Source: Tomocerus qinae (taxonomy: Eukaryota; Arthropoda; Collembola; Entomobryomorpha; Tomoceridae). Taken from it: a DNA stretch of 64,000 nucleotides. The position numbers and the translations under genes are program-made. Shown in pieces: positions 27,501-37,900 of this stretch. The notes below the pieces were generated by a model. It ran no database searches. It saw nothing but the letters and a program-made list of their open reading frames with translations, and had not been told where the DNA came from. The first letter of the stretch is position 1; the number at the start of each line of letters is the position of its first letter. The DNA lies in contig CM034547.1 in NCBI GenBank assembly GCA_020055645.1, positions 59,336,909-59,400,908 of the forward strand, in the 5' to 3' direction.

Positions 27501-28600
27501 TGCTCTTTTAATTTAAACTAAGCTATACATACAGTAGTATGTGACAGTCCGTGAGTAAAGTAAAATATAAATTGATTCAATTGAATTAGGCTACATTCTC
27601 GGAGTTTTCCCACTATTTAAATGTAATTTACACCTCAGTTCGTCATCCTGGGGCATTTCGGGGGTGACAAATATACGTTATTAAGTCAAAAATACGGAAC
27701 AAATCGTGTGTAAAATAGGTACAAAAGCCTGAAAAACACTATGTAGAGTTTCTACTTTACTTGTTTTGCATAATATGTACATACAGTATACTAAGTATAC
27801 AATTGAATAGCACATTGATTTGCAAAGAACCTAACCGGTAGGAATGGAATCCCACTTATGGCTCTATGGTTTTTGAGACCAACAAAACTAAAAGTTTCGG
27901 CTTTGTATTCATTTAAAATAAAATATTGGACATTCCTCCTTATCCATTTTTAGATTCATGTTAGACCTTGATTCAGTTTACTATGCTACTTTAGGGCAAT
28001 GCATTTTTCTGTCTTTGCAAAAAAACTAATCTATTCCTTCACTATCTTTACTAAATTGCTGTGAATTAGTTAATGTGAGGATAGATTGGAATTTGAGAGT
28101 GTAGGTTGGCTATGTAGAAAAGTTATAGTTAATTGTAGTAATTCTAGTTGTACAAGAGTTCATGCACTTTGTAGATATTGACTACGTTGAGAAGGCATTT
28201 GCCATGACGCAAATCAAAAGGCTGAACTAAATGTAAGTAATTTACAGTTACTGCTAATCTCTGTATCTATTTAAGCTACATATTATTATAAATATTGTAT
28301 ATACTTAGTAGTATTAATAGTAATCTAAATCGCCTGTATAAACATGTAGGTAAAGGTTGTTATCATTTGGGGTTAGTGTGATATTTAATATGAATGAAGA
28401 GAACTTTACCTTTGCTGATTGAGGATAGGTGTAGACGGTTTGGAGCCGAGCTTGCGAAGGTTAAAAAATCCGTGAGGAGTAGATGTAGGAGATGTATTAA
28501 TTGGCAAGGCTGATTTTTGTTTGAAAGGAAATCGAAATCGTGTTGGTTTAGTTGGCAGAACAGTTTTCGTAGCTAATTTAGGAGATTCTTGATTTTTCAT
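18564..28600 (-). CDS. SDCCAG8: SDCCAG8 orthologue: centrosomal / basal-body coiled-coil protein
   Basis: Eleven minus-strand exons: 28600–28410, 22421–22256, 22165–21462, 21376–21238, 21117–20823, 20726–20599, 20423–20313, 20217–20115, 19982–19865, 19663–19489 and 18689–18564. All junction phases agree and sum to 752 codons with the TAA stop; human SDCCAG8 has about 713. The protein is almost entirely coiled coil after a basic Ser/Thr/Pro N-terminus. Family matches recalled from the human protein are the block GEYIAQLEKETKYSRNELST, IEKLVREKDDLLDTM (human IERLVKERDDLM), LLEKLRSECKMLTDKLEE (human FLTKLKEECCTLAKKLEQ) and the C-terminal IFQLLSKQSGLLKENQTL (human VQLLSKQNQLLLERQSL). Vertebrate SDCCAG8 works at the centrosome and ciliary base and is a ciliopathy gene (NPHP10/BBS16). 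The first exon is joined across a 6 kb intron on the basis of phase, a good donor, and the open frame between the acceptor and the ATG at 22384. That ATG is an alternative start. CEP170 lies head to head upstream. Confidence 0.9.
18734..19450 (-). CDS. Glu/Lys-rich heptad-repeat frame inside the last SDCCAG8 intron
   Basis: This frame of 236 codons from the ATG at 19444 (stop 18734–18736) lies on the SDCCAG8 strand, between its last two exons. It encodes a helical start (LVDIFTEMNEWLAQTK), then a strongly acidic middle with four 7-residue repeats of the type EKPVEEA, then a second helix (VMELNSHLQDWAKRIENVIE). The length without a stop and the biased composition argue for real coding. The human protein runs straight from the part matching exon 19489 to the QLLSKQ part with the same spacing, so this segment is not part of the ancestral protein. 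It could be a lineage-specific cassette or alternative terminal exon, joined in phase 0 through a 38-base intron. It could also be a nested gene. I do not recognise a family. Confidence 0.5.
   Translation of the reverse strand, partial: DLMNGLQSCVASLQNNLTSSIPENEEFLEQQRLLMEELVDIFTEMNEWLAQTKTEESSIETKPSQVSETTTSITGEGEQEKRAEDIEKPAEEVEKPVEEAEKSAEEAEKPVDEAEIAKDDQKEKDEGPEKEEKEESGAAEPETGAVTTEETGKDEKPEGETEEKLPTTTEEDSSAKISNDEWKEQVMELNSHLQDWAKRIENVIERCATLQPDFIFVVLTLHVHADCCLAYFKCTERP
19107..19196 (-). repeat. 21-base tandem repeat encoding acidic heptads
   Basis: About four imperfect 21-base units lie in tandem. On the minus strand they encode EKPAEEV, EKPVEEA, EKSAEEA and EKPVDEA. The unit equals one coiled-coil heptad, and the copies differ mostly by single substitutions, which suggests growth by unit duplication under coding constraint. 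Confidence 0.75.
21118..21237 (-). other. SDCCAG8: GC–AG intron of SDCCAG8
   Basis: The exon ending at 21238 is followed on the minus strand by GCAAGC instead of GT, and no usable GT lies nearby. The intron ends at AAAAG before 21117. Both sides are in phase 0 and the protein alignment is continuous (MEKAQ then SDMETRR). GC–AG introns are a known minority class that needs an otherwise strong donor, as here (CAG|GCAAG). The intron also holds a short AG run at 21189–21202. Confidence 0.65.
22422..28409 (-). other. SDCCAG8: First SDCCAG8 intron, about 6 kb
   Basis: This long intron runs between the N-terminal coding exon (28600–28410) and the exon at 22421. It starts with a good GTAAAG donor and ends with TTTAG. 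It holds AT-rich sequence, a short ACC run at 23385–23399, and only small frames of no recognisable content. It may carry regulatory sequence for the divergent gene pair. Confidence 0.5.
28410..28600 (-). other. SDCCAG8: First coding exon of SDCCAG8
   Basis: The exon starts at the ATG at 28600 and encodes 63 codons of basic Ser/Thr/Pro-rich sequence (for example LATKTVLPTKPTRFRFPFKQ). It ends at AG|GTAAAG in phase 2. The acceptor at 22421 supplies the missing base, and the frame then runs without a stop into MDWKKK. Vertebrate N-termini are poorly conserved in this family, so this link rests on splice phase and coding character rather than homology. Confidence 0.65.
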
Positions 28601-31139
28601 TTTCTAGTTGAGGAGCGAGAGACGTAGAAGCGTAGTTGGGAGTGGAATTCTTAAATTTCTGTTCGGAGCGGATTATAATAAAGCACAGTAAAAATTTTTC
28701 GCTAGTTTGGCTGTCCTCTGTGTATGTGGTCAAAATCTGGGAACAGTTGCTTTTATAAAGTTCTGACTATCGATCATGTAGAGTTTGTAAGTCTGCATGT
28801 AGTTGGTTAGTTTCATGTTTCTATCTTCTCCTTTGGTTACTGACGTTGTTAAAACTTATTTGATTACCTATAGTCCAGGACTGAATATATTGGAAGTTGT
28901 TATCATGTGAGCGTGTGATTTCTAGCTCTGCCATTGTCTAATCAGAAAATGCGGAGGAAGGTAACAAGCAACTGCTCAGGAGCATCGTTAGATACCTTCC
29001 TTGTACAATACCATATAATTTAACGTACAGATATATTTTTAGTGTTATGACTATGCTCTACGGTTGGATTTACAAGAAAAAGATTTTTTACGCGCACCGA
29101 GGATATAAATCGTCTACGATAAGTTTAAAAGATTTCAGAGATTTTGTTCAGTGTAAGGACAGAAGAGAAACGGAAGGACATAGGCTTAAGGTTTTCTGTA
29201 CCAGCCATTGCCCATCTCGAAACGGTTTTGTCGGCTAATTTACTACGTAGGTATTTGCATGGCACTTTAGTTGGCTGTCTGTTTCTTGTTAAACGATGGG
29301 TCAGTTTATTCGGTTTCTTATTACCCTGCCATAGTTTAAGTCATTTGATATTCATGAGAAAGAGAAGGACAGTGTGTGCTGAAGTTTTCGATGCAAATGC
29401 CGAGATGAAGCCAAATCACGTCCGTGTCCCATTCCCATTGATTATTGCTAATGGAATACCGGTGGCACGGTTTCTCACCATACAATTTCCTTCGACTCAC
29501 GCACTTTCATCTGCAAATATCACCACCTAAATGGAACAAAATAATGAGCTGATGATAGTTACTTTTGTCGATTACCAGATAGCTCACGAACTAACTGTGA
29601 GCAATGAGACAATGCAAAATCCTAACTACTACAATACATGTCATCTTCTCAGGGGATTTCTTAGACTTTTCTGCTCTTTTCTTGTCACTACTAAGACTTG
29701 TCTTGTCATAAAGACTTGATAAGTACTGCGGGCTCAGTGGACATATCGCACCGCATCTGCAACGACTTCGTGACGGGGCTTTTATGCATATTAGGAGACA
29801 CAGACTGTCCTTTTTATAGTGCAGATTTTCTAGATTAAAGACATAAATGGGATGAGCAAAAAACAGACTATTTATTAGTATGCATGTATGCATTTAATGG
29901 GACATGTCCAGTTTCTATAAAGTAGGATTGTAGATATCTACGTTGTGTACATACTAGATTGACTTACCTTGAGTAAAACCGATTGTTAGTTGACTTACTT
30001 AAGCAATGATTTGCAAAAGAGACATTTGTACGATATCAGAATGAAAAGAATTATTCTCAAGAACGTGAACGTGAGAGTTATAAATTGTCCTTCTTCAAGC
30101 TGACATTCTTGCCTCATAAAAACTAACTTCATGAAATATAATTGGCAATGAAAAGTTTTAAAAAGAGAAATAAAAGGAGAGAGTTAAAATTGCTTAAACA
30201 ACCAGTAGTGCTCGTAGTAAATTAGAAAATTGCACCTGCATCTACTATAAAGAGTGTAGGTTGAGTTTTTTTGAATATATTAATTGGAAACTTTTTCAAA
30301 TTGCATTGTGCATTCGTGATAAATATTATGGCTCACCTTTTCTGCCAGTGCAGTTCAATTTAACTGAAATAAATAGCAGCTTAGGAATGAAAAGAGTAAC
30401 AATTATGGATATTTAAGCACATAAATGGTTAAGTGCATACTATAATAGATTACTTAGAATAGGACTTAGCGTGCTATAATTATGATAACAACTTTTGAAG
30501 GTAGTGTTAGTAGGGTCATAAATGTAGACACACCATAAAAAGTGCACTGAATAAAATAATATTTGCCACTTTGCAATTTTGAACTATAATGCATGACTTA
30601 ATTGCACGTAGGCATAATGTATAAATGTAGTGGTGGCTAGGATTGGACCGTTCCTTTTTTAGCTTTCATGTTCATGGTGTTTTTCCAAATGAAAATAGTT
30701 TTAATCATTGTCAGCATTTATTTTGGGCTAATAACTCATCTAAGACCGTAGAAAGATATGAGCCTAGTATAGGCATGTGTTTATGTATGTAATATGGCAT
30801 GCCTGACACAATTAATATTTATGGATTTATGTGTTATTACGTGTATAATTATGGGAGGGAGTACTACTTGTTTAGTGTAGACCACTTGGCATATCATCAA
30901 GTATAAAATGTAATCCGATTTTTATTTAATCAAAAATTGACAATGATCTTAAATCATTCGTTTATCTCTAGTCTTTGTAAATGAGTTCTCTCACGCGACT
31001 TTACAAGCTTTACAATTTTTTATGACAGACAAACACAAGGAAGGATATTTTTATTTGTTCTAGCGTAAACTAGTCTGAAGTCATATAAGGCAAGAAAGGT
31101 ACGTCCTCTTAAGACACTTTGTAGTGATATATTTAAATT
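28601..31139. promoter_or_regulatory. Divergent promoter interval between SDCCAG8 and CEP170
   Basis: This spacer separates the SDCCAG8 start codon from the CpG-rich block that may begin CEP170. It should contain the promoters of both genes and the SDCCAG8 5' untranslated region. A plus-strand frame of 128 codons at 29144–29530 has a non-ATG beginning. Its later part (MRKRRTVCAEVFDANAEMKP) looks protein-like, but I recognise nothing in it and the opposite strand is also largely open. No TATA box or other motif can be assigned with confidence. Confidence 0.4.
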
Positions 31140-31302
31140 GTCGAATTCTAGAATCGCGAAAGCGAGTCAGTCGTCAGCCGCGCTCAATATGACACTCAAC
31201 GATATCATTGCCAAGTACTTGCAGAAAAAAGATATCGATACCTTTGCCCTTTAAACAGAGTTAGGCAGTCAGAGTGAATTATAGTAAAATGAATTTGTTA
31301 AG
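31140..31302 (+). promoter_or_regulatory. CpG-rich block, candidate CEP170 5' untranslated exon
   Basis: The block is dense in CG dinucleotides (for instance ATCGCGAAAGCGAGTCAG) within a CG-poor genome. It ends near AAG|GTAATT at 31302/31303, a possible donor. The first CEP170 coding exon has an acceptor (TTCTTTCAG, ending 31759), so a noncoding first exon upstream is expected. A 21-codon frame, ATG at 31189 to TAA at 31254, would then be an upstream open reading frame. Position and base composition support this; no transcript evidence is available. Confidence 0.35.
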
Positions 31303-31924
31303 GTAATTGTAAAGATTTACGACGAGTGGTTGCGCTTGTTAGCTCTCTGCATGTATAATCTATGTGTATACTTTTGTAACTTGCACACTGTGCAGCCTTT
31401 TCCATCTCTGCACTTTGCAAACTTTGCGTTTCCATCGTCGTTACTATAATAATTCTCTGCCACTAGTTTAAAGCCCATAGTAGGCAAAAGCAACTGACAA
31501 TGAGATATATGGAATCAAATAAGGTGTTTCGACTCAATGTCATTTTTCCTCTTACTTTATACTTGTTACTCCATGTACAAAACTACAAATTGTATTTTGT
31601 TATATGGTAAAACTTCATCGAATACAATTTGAACGTGTTTTTGACTATAGGCTAAAGGTAGAGGCTCAATGAACACCTGTATAGTGATTTAAGTCTATGT
31701 AAAAATAAAAATGAATGATATCCTCACAATTAAGTCAACTTGTCCTTTGCTTCTTTCAGGTCTTTTTACGTTCGTGGTGCTTGCATAACTGGCATTCTTA
31801 ATTCTGTGCTCCTCTGATTGTGAATCTGTGATGTCTGTTTCAACTTTGGTGTTTCAACATACGTTCAATCCTCCTCGCTCTTTCCCTGCTCACGTTGGAA
31901 AGCTTTTCCACAATAACTTTTACA

Positions 31925-34900
31925 ATGATTCAAAGCCAAAGTCAACCGAATTCCTGGAACAAAGGTGGCCAAAGTTCCTCTCGTCCATATCTTCCAGAGT
32001 GGTTCCTACTTCAGAAGACCGGCACTATATCTTTTCGACTGACTACCTCTGATTTGATTTTAATTGGAAGAGAAAAATGTGATATTAACATTCAGGTACC
32101 TACTCTTCTCTCATTAAACATTCGCTGCACCCAAATCAATTTCTTGCGCCTTCACCTCGTTTAAGTCGTAAATCATACTTTATTATTATTTTAGTGTACT
32201 AGTCCAAATTCACATGCTCAGAGCGAGAATGTTTCAAATTGTGAAACTTATTTCAATGATACTCTCACTAGTATCGTTGACATACTTACCTACCTAGCTC
32301 CGCATAACTTATACATACTTGCCCTAATACGGATATATGATTGCAATTTCTTTTTATCCTTTAATCTCCGAATTAAAGGCTCCATCCCAAATCTTCTACT
32401 AACAATAATATATTGACATTACATTTCTTTAGTTGCTATTAATGAACCTATATCATTTTTAAAAGTTATTATTTTGCTGTGTAAATTTATTCTATAAGGT
32501 CTATTAATCTATATTTATTGACCCTTTTGGGTCAACTTGACATTTGTGTAAAAGTGAATTTAGCAATACTCTGTGTTCTGAAAGTACTGCAGTATATTAG
32601 GGTATTACCTACTTATGTTTATTCCACACATTACAAGTTGTAAGGGTACTAACAGTAAAAGTTAAACATTCCGTCCATGAGATTATCTTGAAAGAATTTG
32701 CGTTTGCAGATTTTTTTATCTGGTTAACCTGAGACCTGAGAAAAATAATAGAGTATAATGTTGATACCCACAACTACGGTGATATCTTGATAATATACCA
32801 ATTACAATTCCTATGATGTAACAGTAACTGTAAAATTATTGCAGGCTAGTGCCAGATTTCTCAGTTCAGACTTCAGATTTCGATTAAATATCAGAAAACG
32901 TGATGTGATTTATTGTGCAACATGATTGGCAAGTTTAAAGCAAATTAAAAATTTGTCAAGACCTTATTTTTAAGCTTTTAGCTCGTACCCAACCGTACTA
33001 GAGTAGCTATGGCATGTCTCATTGTACCCTCTTTCAACATTTACGATATAAAGGCCCTTACATTTAATCGTCGTTTTATGCATGAGTACTTTTATTGCTC
33101 GTTAATTCAGTAATCACGGTTATTATTTCTTGGGCTTGTAAAATAAAAGGATAAAATGAGAAAAACAAAAGTGAATAAATACAGATGCATTAGTATGGAA
33201 TTGGATGTTAGAGCGAAACGTATAAAATGATAGTAAATATTACTTGCATTATCTGTAATGACGATATTCCTGCAACCCAAAGAATATGGTTAATAAGCAT
33301 TTTTCCTTAGCCAGTGGGAAAATTTGTGCATGCTAGAGAAGTAAAATTGAAATGTTGAAAAGAAGAACAGTTGTGATTGTACCCATAGATGCCAACAACC
33401 AAGGAACCAATTACTGATATAAATCATAAGGGTTCATGCAAACTTTTGTCGGTTGATGCGTTTGTGGTACATTACATATTATTGCTTTTGGGAATGTAGT
33501 AGTTGCACTTGTATGGGTTGTGATGTGAGAGAGTATGACATGCCATGAGGCATTAAAAGTTTGAAATGAGCTGTGTCACATTATGGTTTAACTAGGTATA
33601 GTTATATATCGATTGCACGTTTTATTTAAATGATTTTGTGCCTTCCCTAGGATAGGCGTATATAGTTTGTCTGCCGTAAATTTCGGTTGTGGTTTGCAGT
33701 TGTAGACTACTGCATAATATGTAATTGATAATAATCCATGATGATGAGTATACCTCATGGTGTGCTTTTATGTTTTTTAAGTGCAAGGTCACAGTCAGTC
33801 AAACGAAATTGGCGAAAGTAATGCCTGCTAATAGATTTGCTCTTATATAGTATAATGAATACATAATAATAAGAAACCTTAAAAGAAATGTTTTTGTGGA
33901 TTGCTTGCGTACGATAGAATTCTCTGTAGAAGCAAGCAGTTGACGTACGTAAATATGTCCTGCATGATTTAGTAGTTTGCTTCCCTTTGACCGTATAAGG
34001 AGTCATTCGATCCTAGACTTTACAAAAGATAGTAATCTTGACATTATTTCATTTGGTATTCATTATACTACAGCCACATCGCAACATCCAGCTGCAGCTT
34101 CAGTTTTTTTTAATTTAACACAAACATACCTTAGTTATTTTAATGACTATCACATGAGTAACCACTAAGTATTATTGCAAAGTATGAAAAAAGAAGAATG
34201 AAAGATTTTTTCACAGAGCCAAGCTCCATAATTAAAATGGTTAGATACCCTTGCCTATACTATGCGTAAATAAATTAGTGTAAAATGCAATGTACATTGT
34301 CCACAATGTCAAATGCATTTATACCTGTTCTCGCCATACTGTCTGCTCTTGTATTTTAAATTCAAACACAATTGCATTTGTATTCATTTGCATACAATAT
34401 TATTTACTCAATAAAAACTAATGTGAATTAAAGGAGAGATAGTTGGAGAGTTGAATTCAATAGATAGTAAAATAATACAATGTAGATAGTACTAGTTAAT
34501 TTCACTAGATTATTATTTCATTTAAATACACAATTGGTTTGTAGAGCTAGGGATAGTATTGAACTATAATAATATTATGGCCACAAAAATGTATAGGTAA
34601 AAGTAATAGCAGGATTCGTGGGATTGTTATTATATAATGTAACAAAGTAGTGGCAAGATCCTTGTGTTCCTAAGCAAAAGCAATTTAATGAAGTATTGAA
34701 TTCCATGCTTCCTTTCCATTCTTCTCAAGTAATGAATCGTAATTACAAACAACAATTTGTCGTGTCAGCCCTCCTAATTAATATAATGGGTAGGTGGTTT
34801 CAGATTATGGCTTTAGGGAATATGAAGCAAAGTACGGAGGTGTTCTCCTATACCATATCTAACACCGCAATAAACATTATGAAACCTTGACCTAATCCCA

Positions 34901-37900
34901 GTGGGATAACACGACAGGACATAATGTTAATCTATATTTATCCTCTGGTAAATACAAGTTGGCATTTTGTCATCTAGAGTAAACGTAGAAGCAGGAGCTG
35001 CAAACTGCAATGCAATGCGAAATGTAGTGCAAAACTAAAGAATCCATTTTATTATAGAAAGTGTAAACACCGTATTTAATAGTTTATACAGCTTCTATTA
35101 TCTTTTGTCTATATTTCACTGCAGTATTTGTTTAGCTTGGTTTCAGGCATTAGGCCATTTAATGTAATTGCGTACTTACTACAACGGAGTAGAAATTCCA
35201 TTTAATCTTTAAGGTTGGCTCGTTATTTTGCTGTGATGTGCAGTAATGTTGATAGCATAAGACATTAAAGTTGTGTTCCGTTCCTATTCTGTCAGTGAAG
35301 TGTGTGGATTATACAATGCAATTTGTTGTCCTTATAAAACTCGATTAATTGTGAGATTTTTGGGTATCGTATTTTACATACGTAAGTACTATAAAATATT
35401 AAACGTATTAAGCTGTTACGTTAGAGAAGTCAGCAATTCTTAGCTAATGGCTTATCGGGGTGGCGAAATTGGAGACGTAGAGAGGTCATGACCGTACACC
35501 TACAACATTACCTATTGAGTAAAATAACTAGGACTTTATAGGTCTTATATTAATATATTTCTTATTATTATTCTGTTTGTAAAGCATTAGCAACCGTGGG
35601 ATGTGCTTTTGGAGCTTTGAAATATCTGTCCGTGAGCACCCAGAGTATACGCAACCTTCTTTAGGAAAGCAAAGCACTTGTTGTTAATATTCATAAGACA
35701 TGTCATAATCATAGTTATCTGTCTGTACTACGTAGTAGAAATTCTTAGGCTTTTTTTGTGAATTTATCCGACCCACTGGGTACATTTTTAAAGAAAGCTA
35801 ACTAAGCCTAGCCAATAGAAAGATTAGGACATGTGTTGTTTTCGGGAATCCGGTTTTGTCATCCCTACAGACGGGCGTGTTCTACTTTCTATAGCTCTTA
35901 GTTGGACTAATGGAAGATATGTACTTTATTGACACATGAGACCCAATTGTTAGCATTATGGAGATTACAAATTGCCAAATTGTAAATAGAATTGCACAAG
36001 GAAAGACCTTGCCTGTTGATTTGCAAATTACAGTCTGTGTCTTGTGCCTTGTCTCATATGCAGCTGTAATATTGCTCTATGTACATGACATGGTGCTTGT
36101 GAGTTACATGTCGGTAGTAAGTACCTGTATGTAGTTAGCAAGTTGAAGAAGTGCTAGTACCTATATTTATATGGAAGCAAAGGTAGTACTACATTTACAT
36201 GTTGTCTATTGCATTCTAATAGTATTTGTGAATAGAGATCTGCTTGCTATTTGTCTGTAAGAAGGATTTATTTGTTGTTAAGGATGGGTGTCCCACTCAA
36301 TTACTTCAACCAACCACTCATTTTGTTTTTTTGATCATGTAAAGAACTTGGTCGACTGGTCTGCATTCTTTTAGGTTTGCTGTTAGTTTTGTGCGACGAA
36401 GCTTACACCTCACATCTTTAATCAGTCTTTGCTTAATCTTAATCCGTTGGACTGTTATCTCAGTTTAATGTTTTTGTAGCAGTAAACCAGAGTTTTATTT
36501 AAATTATCAAAGGAAAACGTTGACGTTTTGTAATTGACTATACTCGAGGATAGTCTTAGTCAAATTAAGTTTTCAACAGTTTGAGTTGTCACTTCGGGTG
36601 ATCAGTATACTTTTGTTACAACATTCATTAGTGTCATCAGCGTTATCATGGGTCTGAGACGCGGCAATAAATTTATGGAAGACCAGTTGGAGTTTTTATC
36701 AGAAGGGTATACACAGGAGATAGCTGTTATACCTAGAAATATAGTGCAAGAGAGGAGGAAACGTCTTGAGAAATTGTTCGGAGGAGCAGCCCCTATCAAA
36801 GCATCTGAGGCTGACACTGATATTCCACATAAATCAGAGGCTGAAACTTCCTTACCTGATAAAGTTACGAATGTTCTATTTATTGCTATCCTGAAATCAG
36901 GAAACACTTACGTTTCCTTTTAATATACATATAAAATTCATATAGTACCTATATATAGACTATAGACACATATAGGTTGATGGGTGATGTTTATATTAGC
37001 ATGTGAATGTTTTCCCAGCCACACTTACAGTCCATAGAGTGTATAAATAGCTCATTTTGTGACCACAGACAGATAGCAGATAGTCATACTTAACTTGTGT
37101 GTAAAGGTATGTGATGCAAATATGCAATGTGCGATTGTAGTGTAATGAGTCATTGAAGATTAGATAGAGCAGATGTAGTTTGGAGAATACTTTTAAAAGT
37201 AGTACGTAACACACCAGAATAAACATCAAAAATACCAAAGTGCTTATGCTTGCTCCTGTATGTAATTATATCATAATTATATGAAACGACTACATGAAAT
37301 GGCAAAGGATTATGAAAAGGAACAGATAGGGTATTGTGGCTTTGCTACAGATTGGGTATACAGATTAGGATAGGATCTATGCTAAAATTGTTAATTAAAT
37401 TACCTTTACTACCTGCTTATGTATTTGCTATCTACCCAGGTTTTTAACTGATATATTTGAATAGTTTATATTATGTAGTACAAATATATAACTTACGTAG
37501 GTATAATAATAATGTAGGAAATAGCGCACAACCCATAAAATGTGAAGTGTGTTCTTTACGTTGTGAACAGCAGTAGCAGTGTATTACTTATGTTGTAGGA
37601 TATACCAACATTGCCTTTTTATGAGATTATGAGACTTGTTCCTCTTGAGTGAGTACTCATTCATAATAAGTTAACATACACGTCCTCAAGTCATGAATTC
37701 ACATTAGTATGCTTACACAGACACATTTCACTGTAAACTAAAGGATTAAAAGCTCTTGAGTCAGAATGCACATCTAATCTCCACGCGTTTTTATGCAACA
37801 AGTATAAAAATTTGTGTAATTTTTTAATTGTGTTGCACCATTTTACACGGAAAAATTCGACGGGCGAGTGAAGGGTTGATGTTTTGCAATTATAATATTA

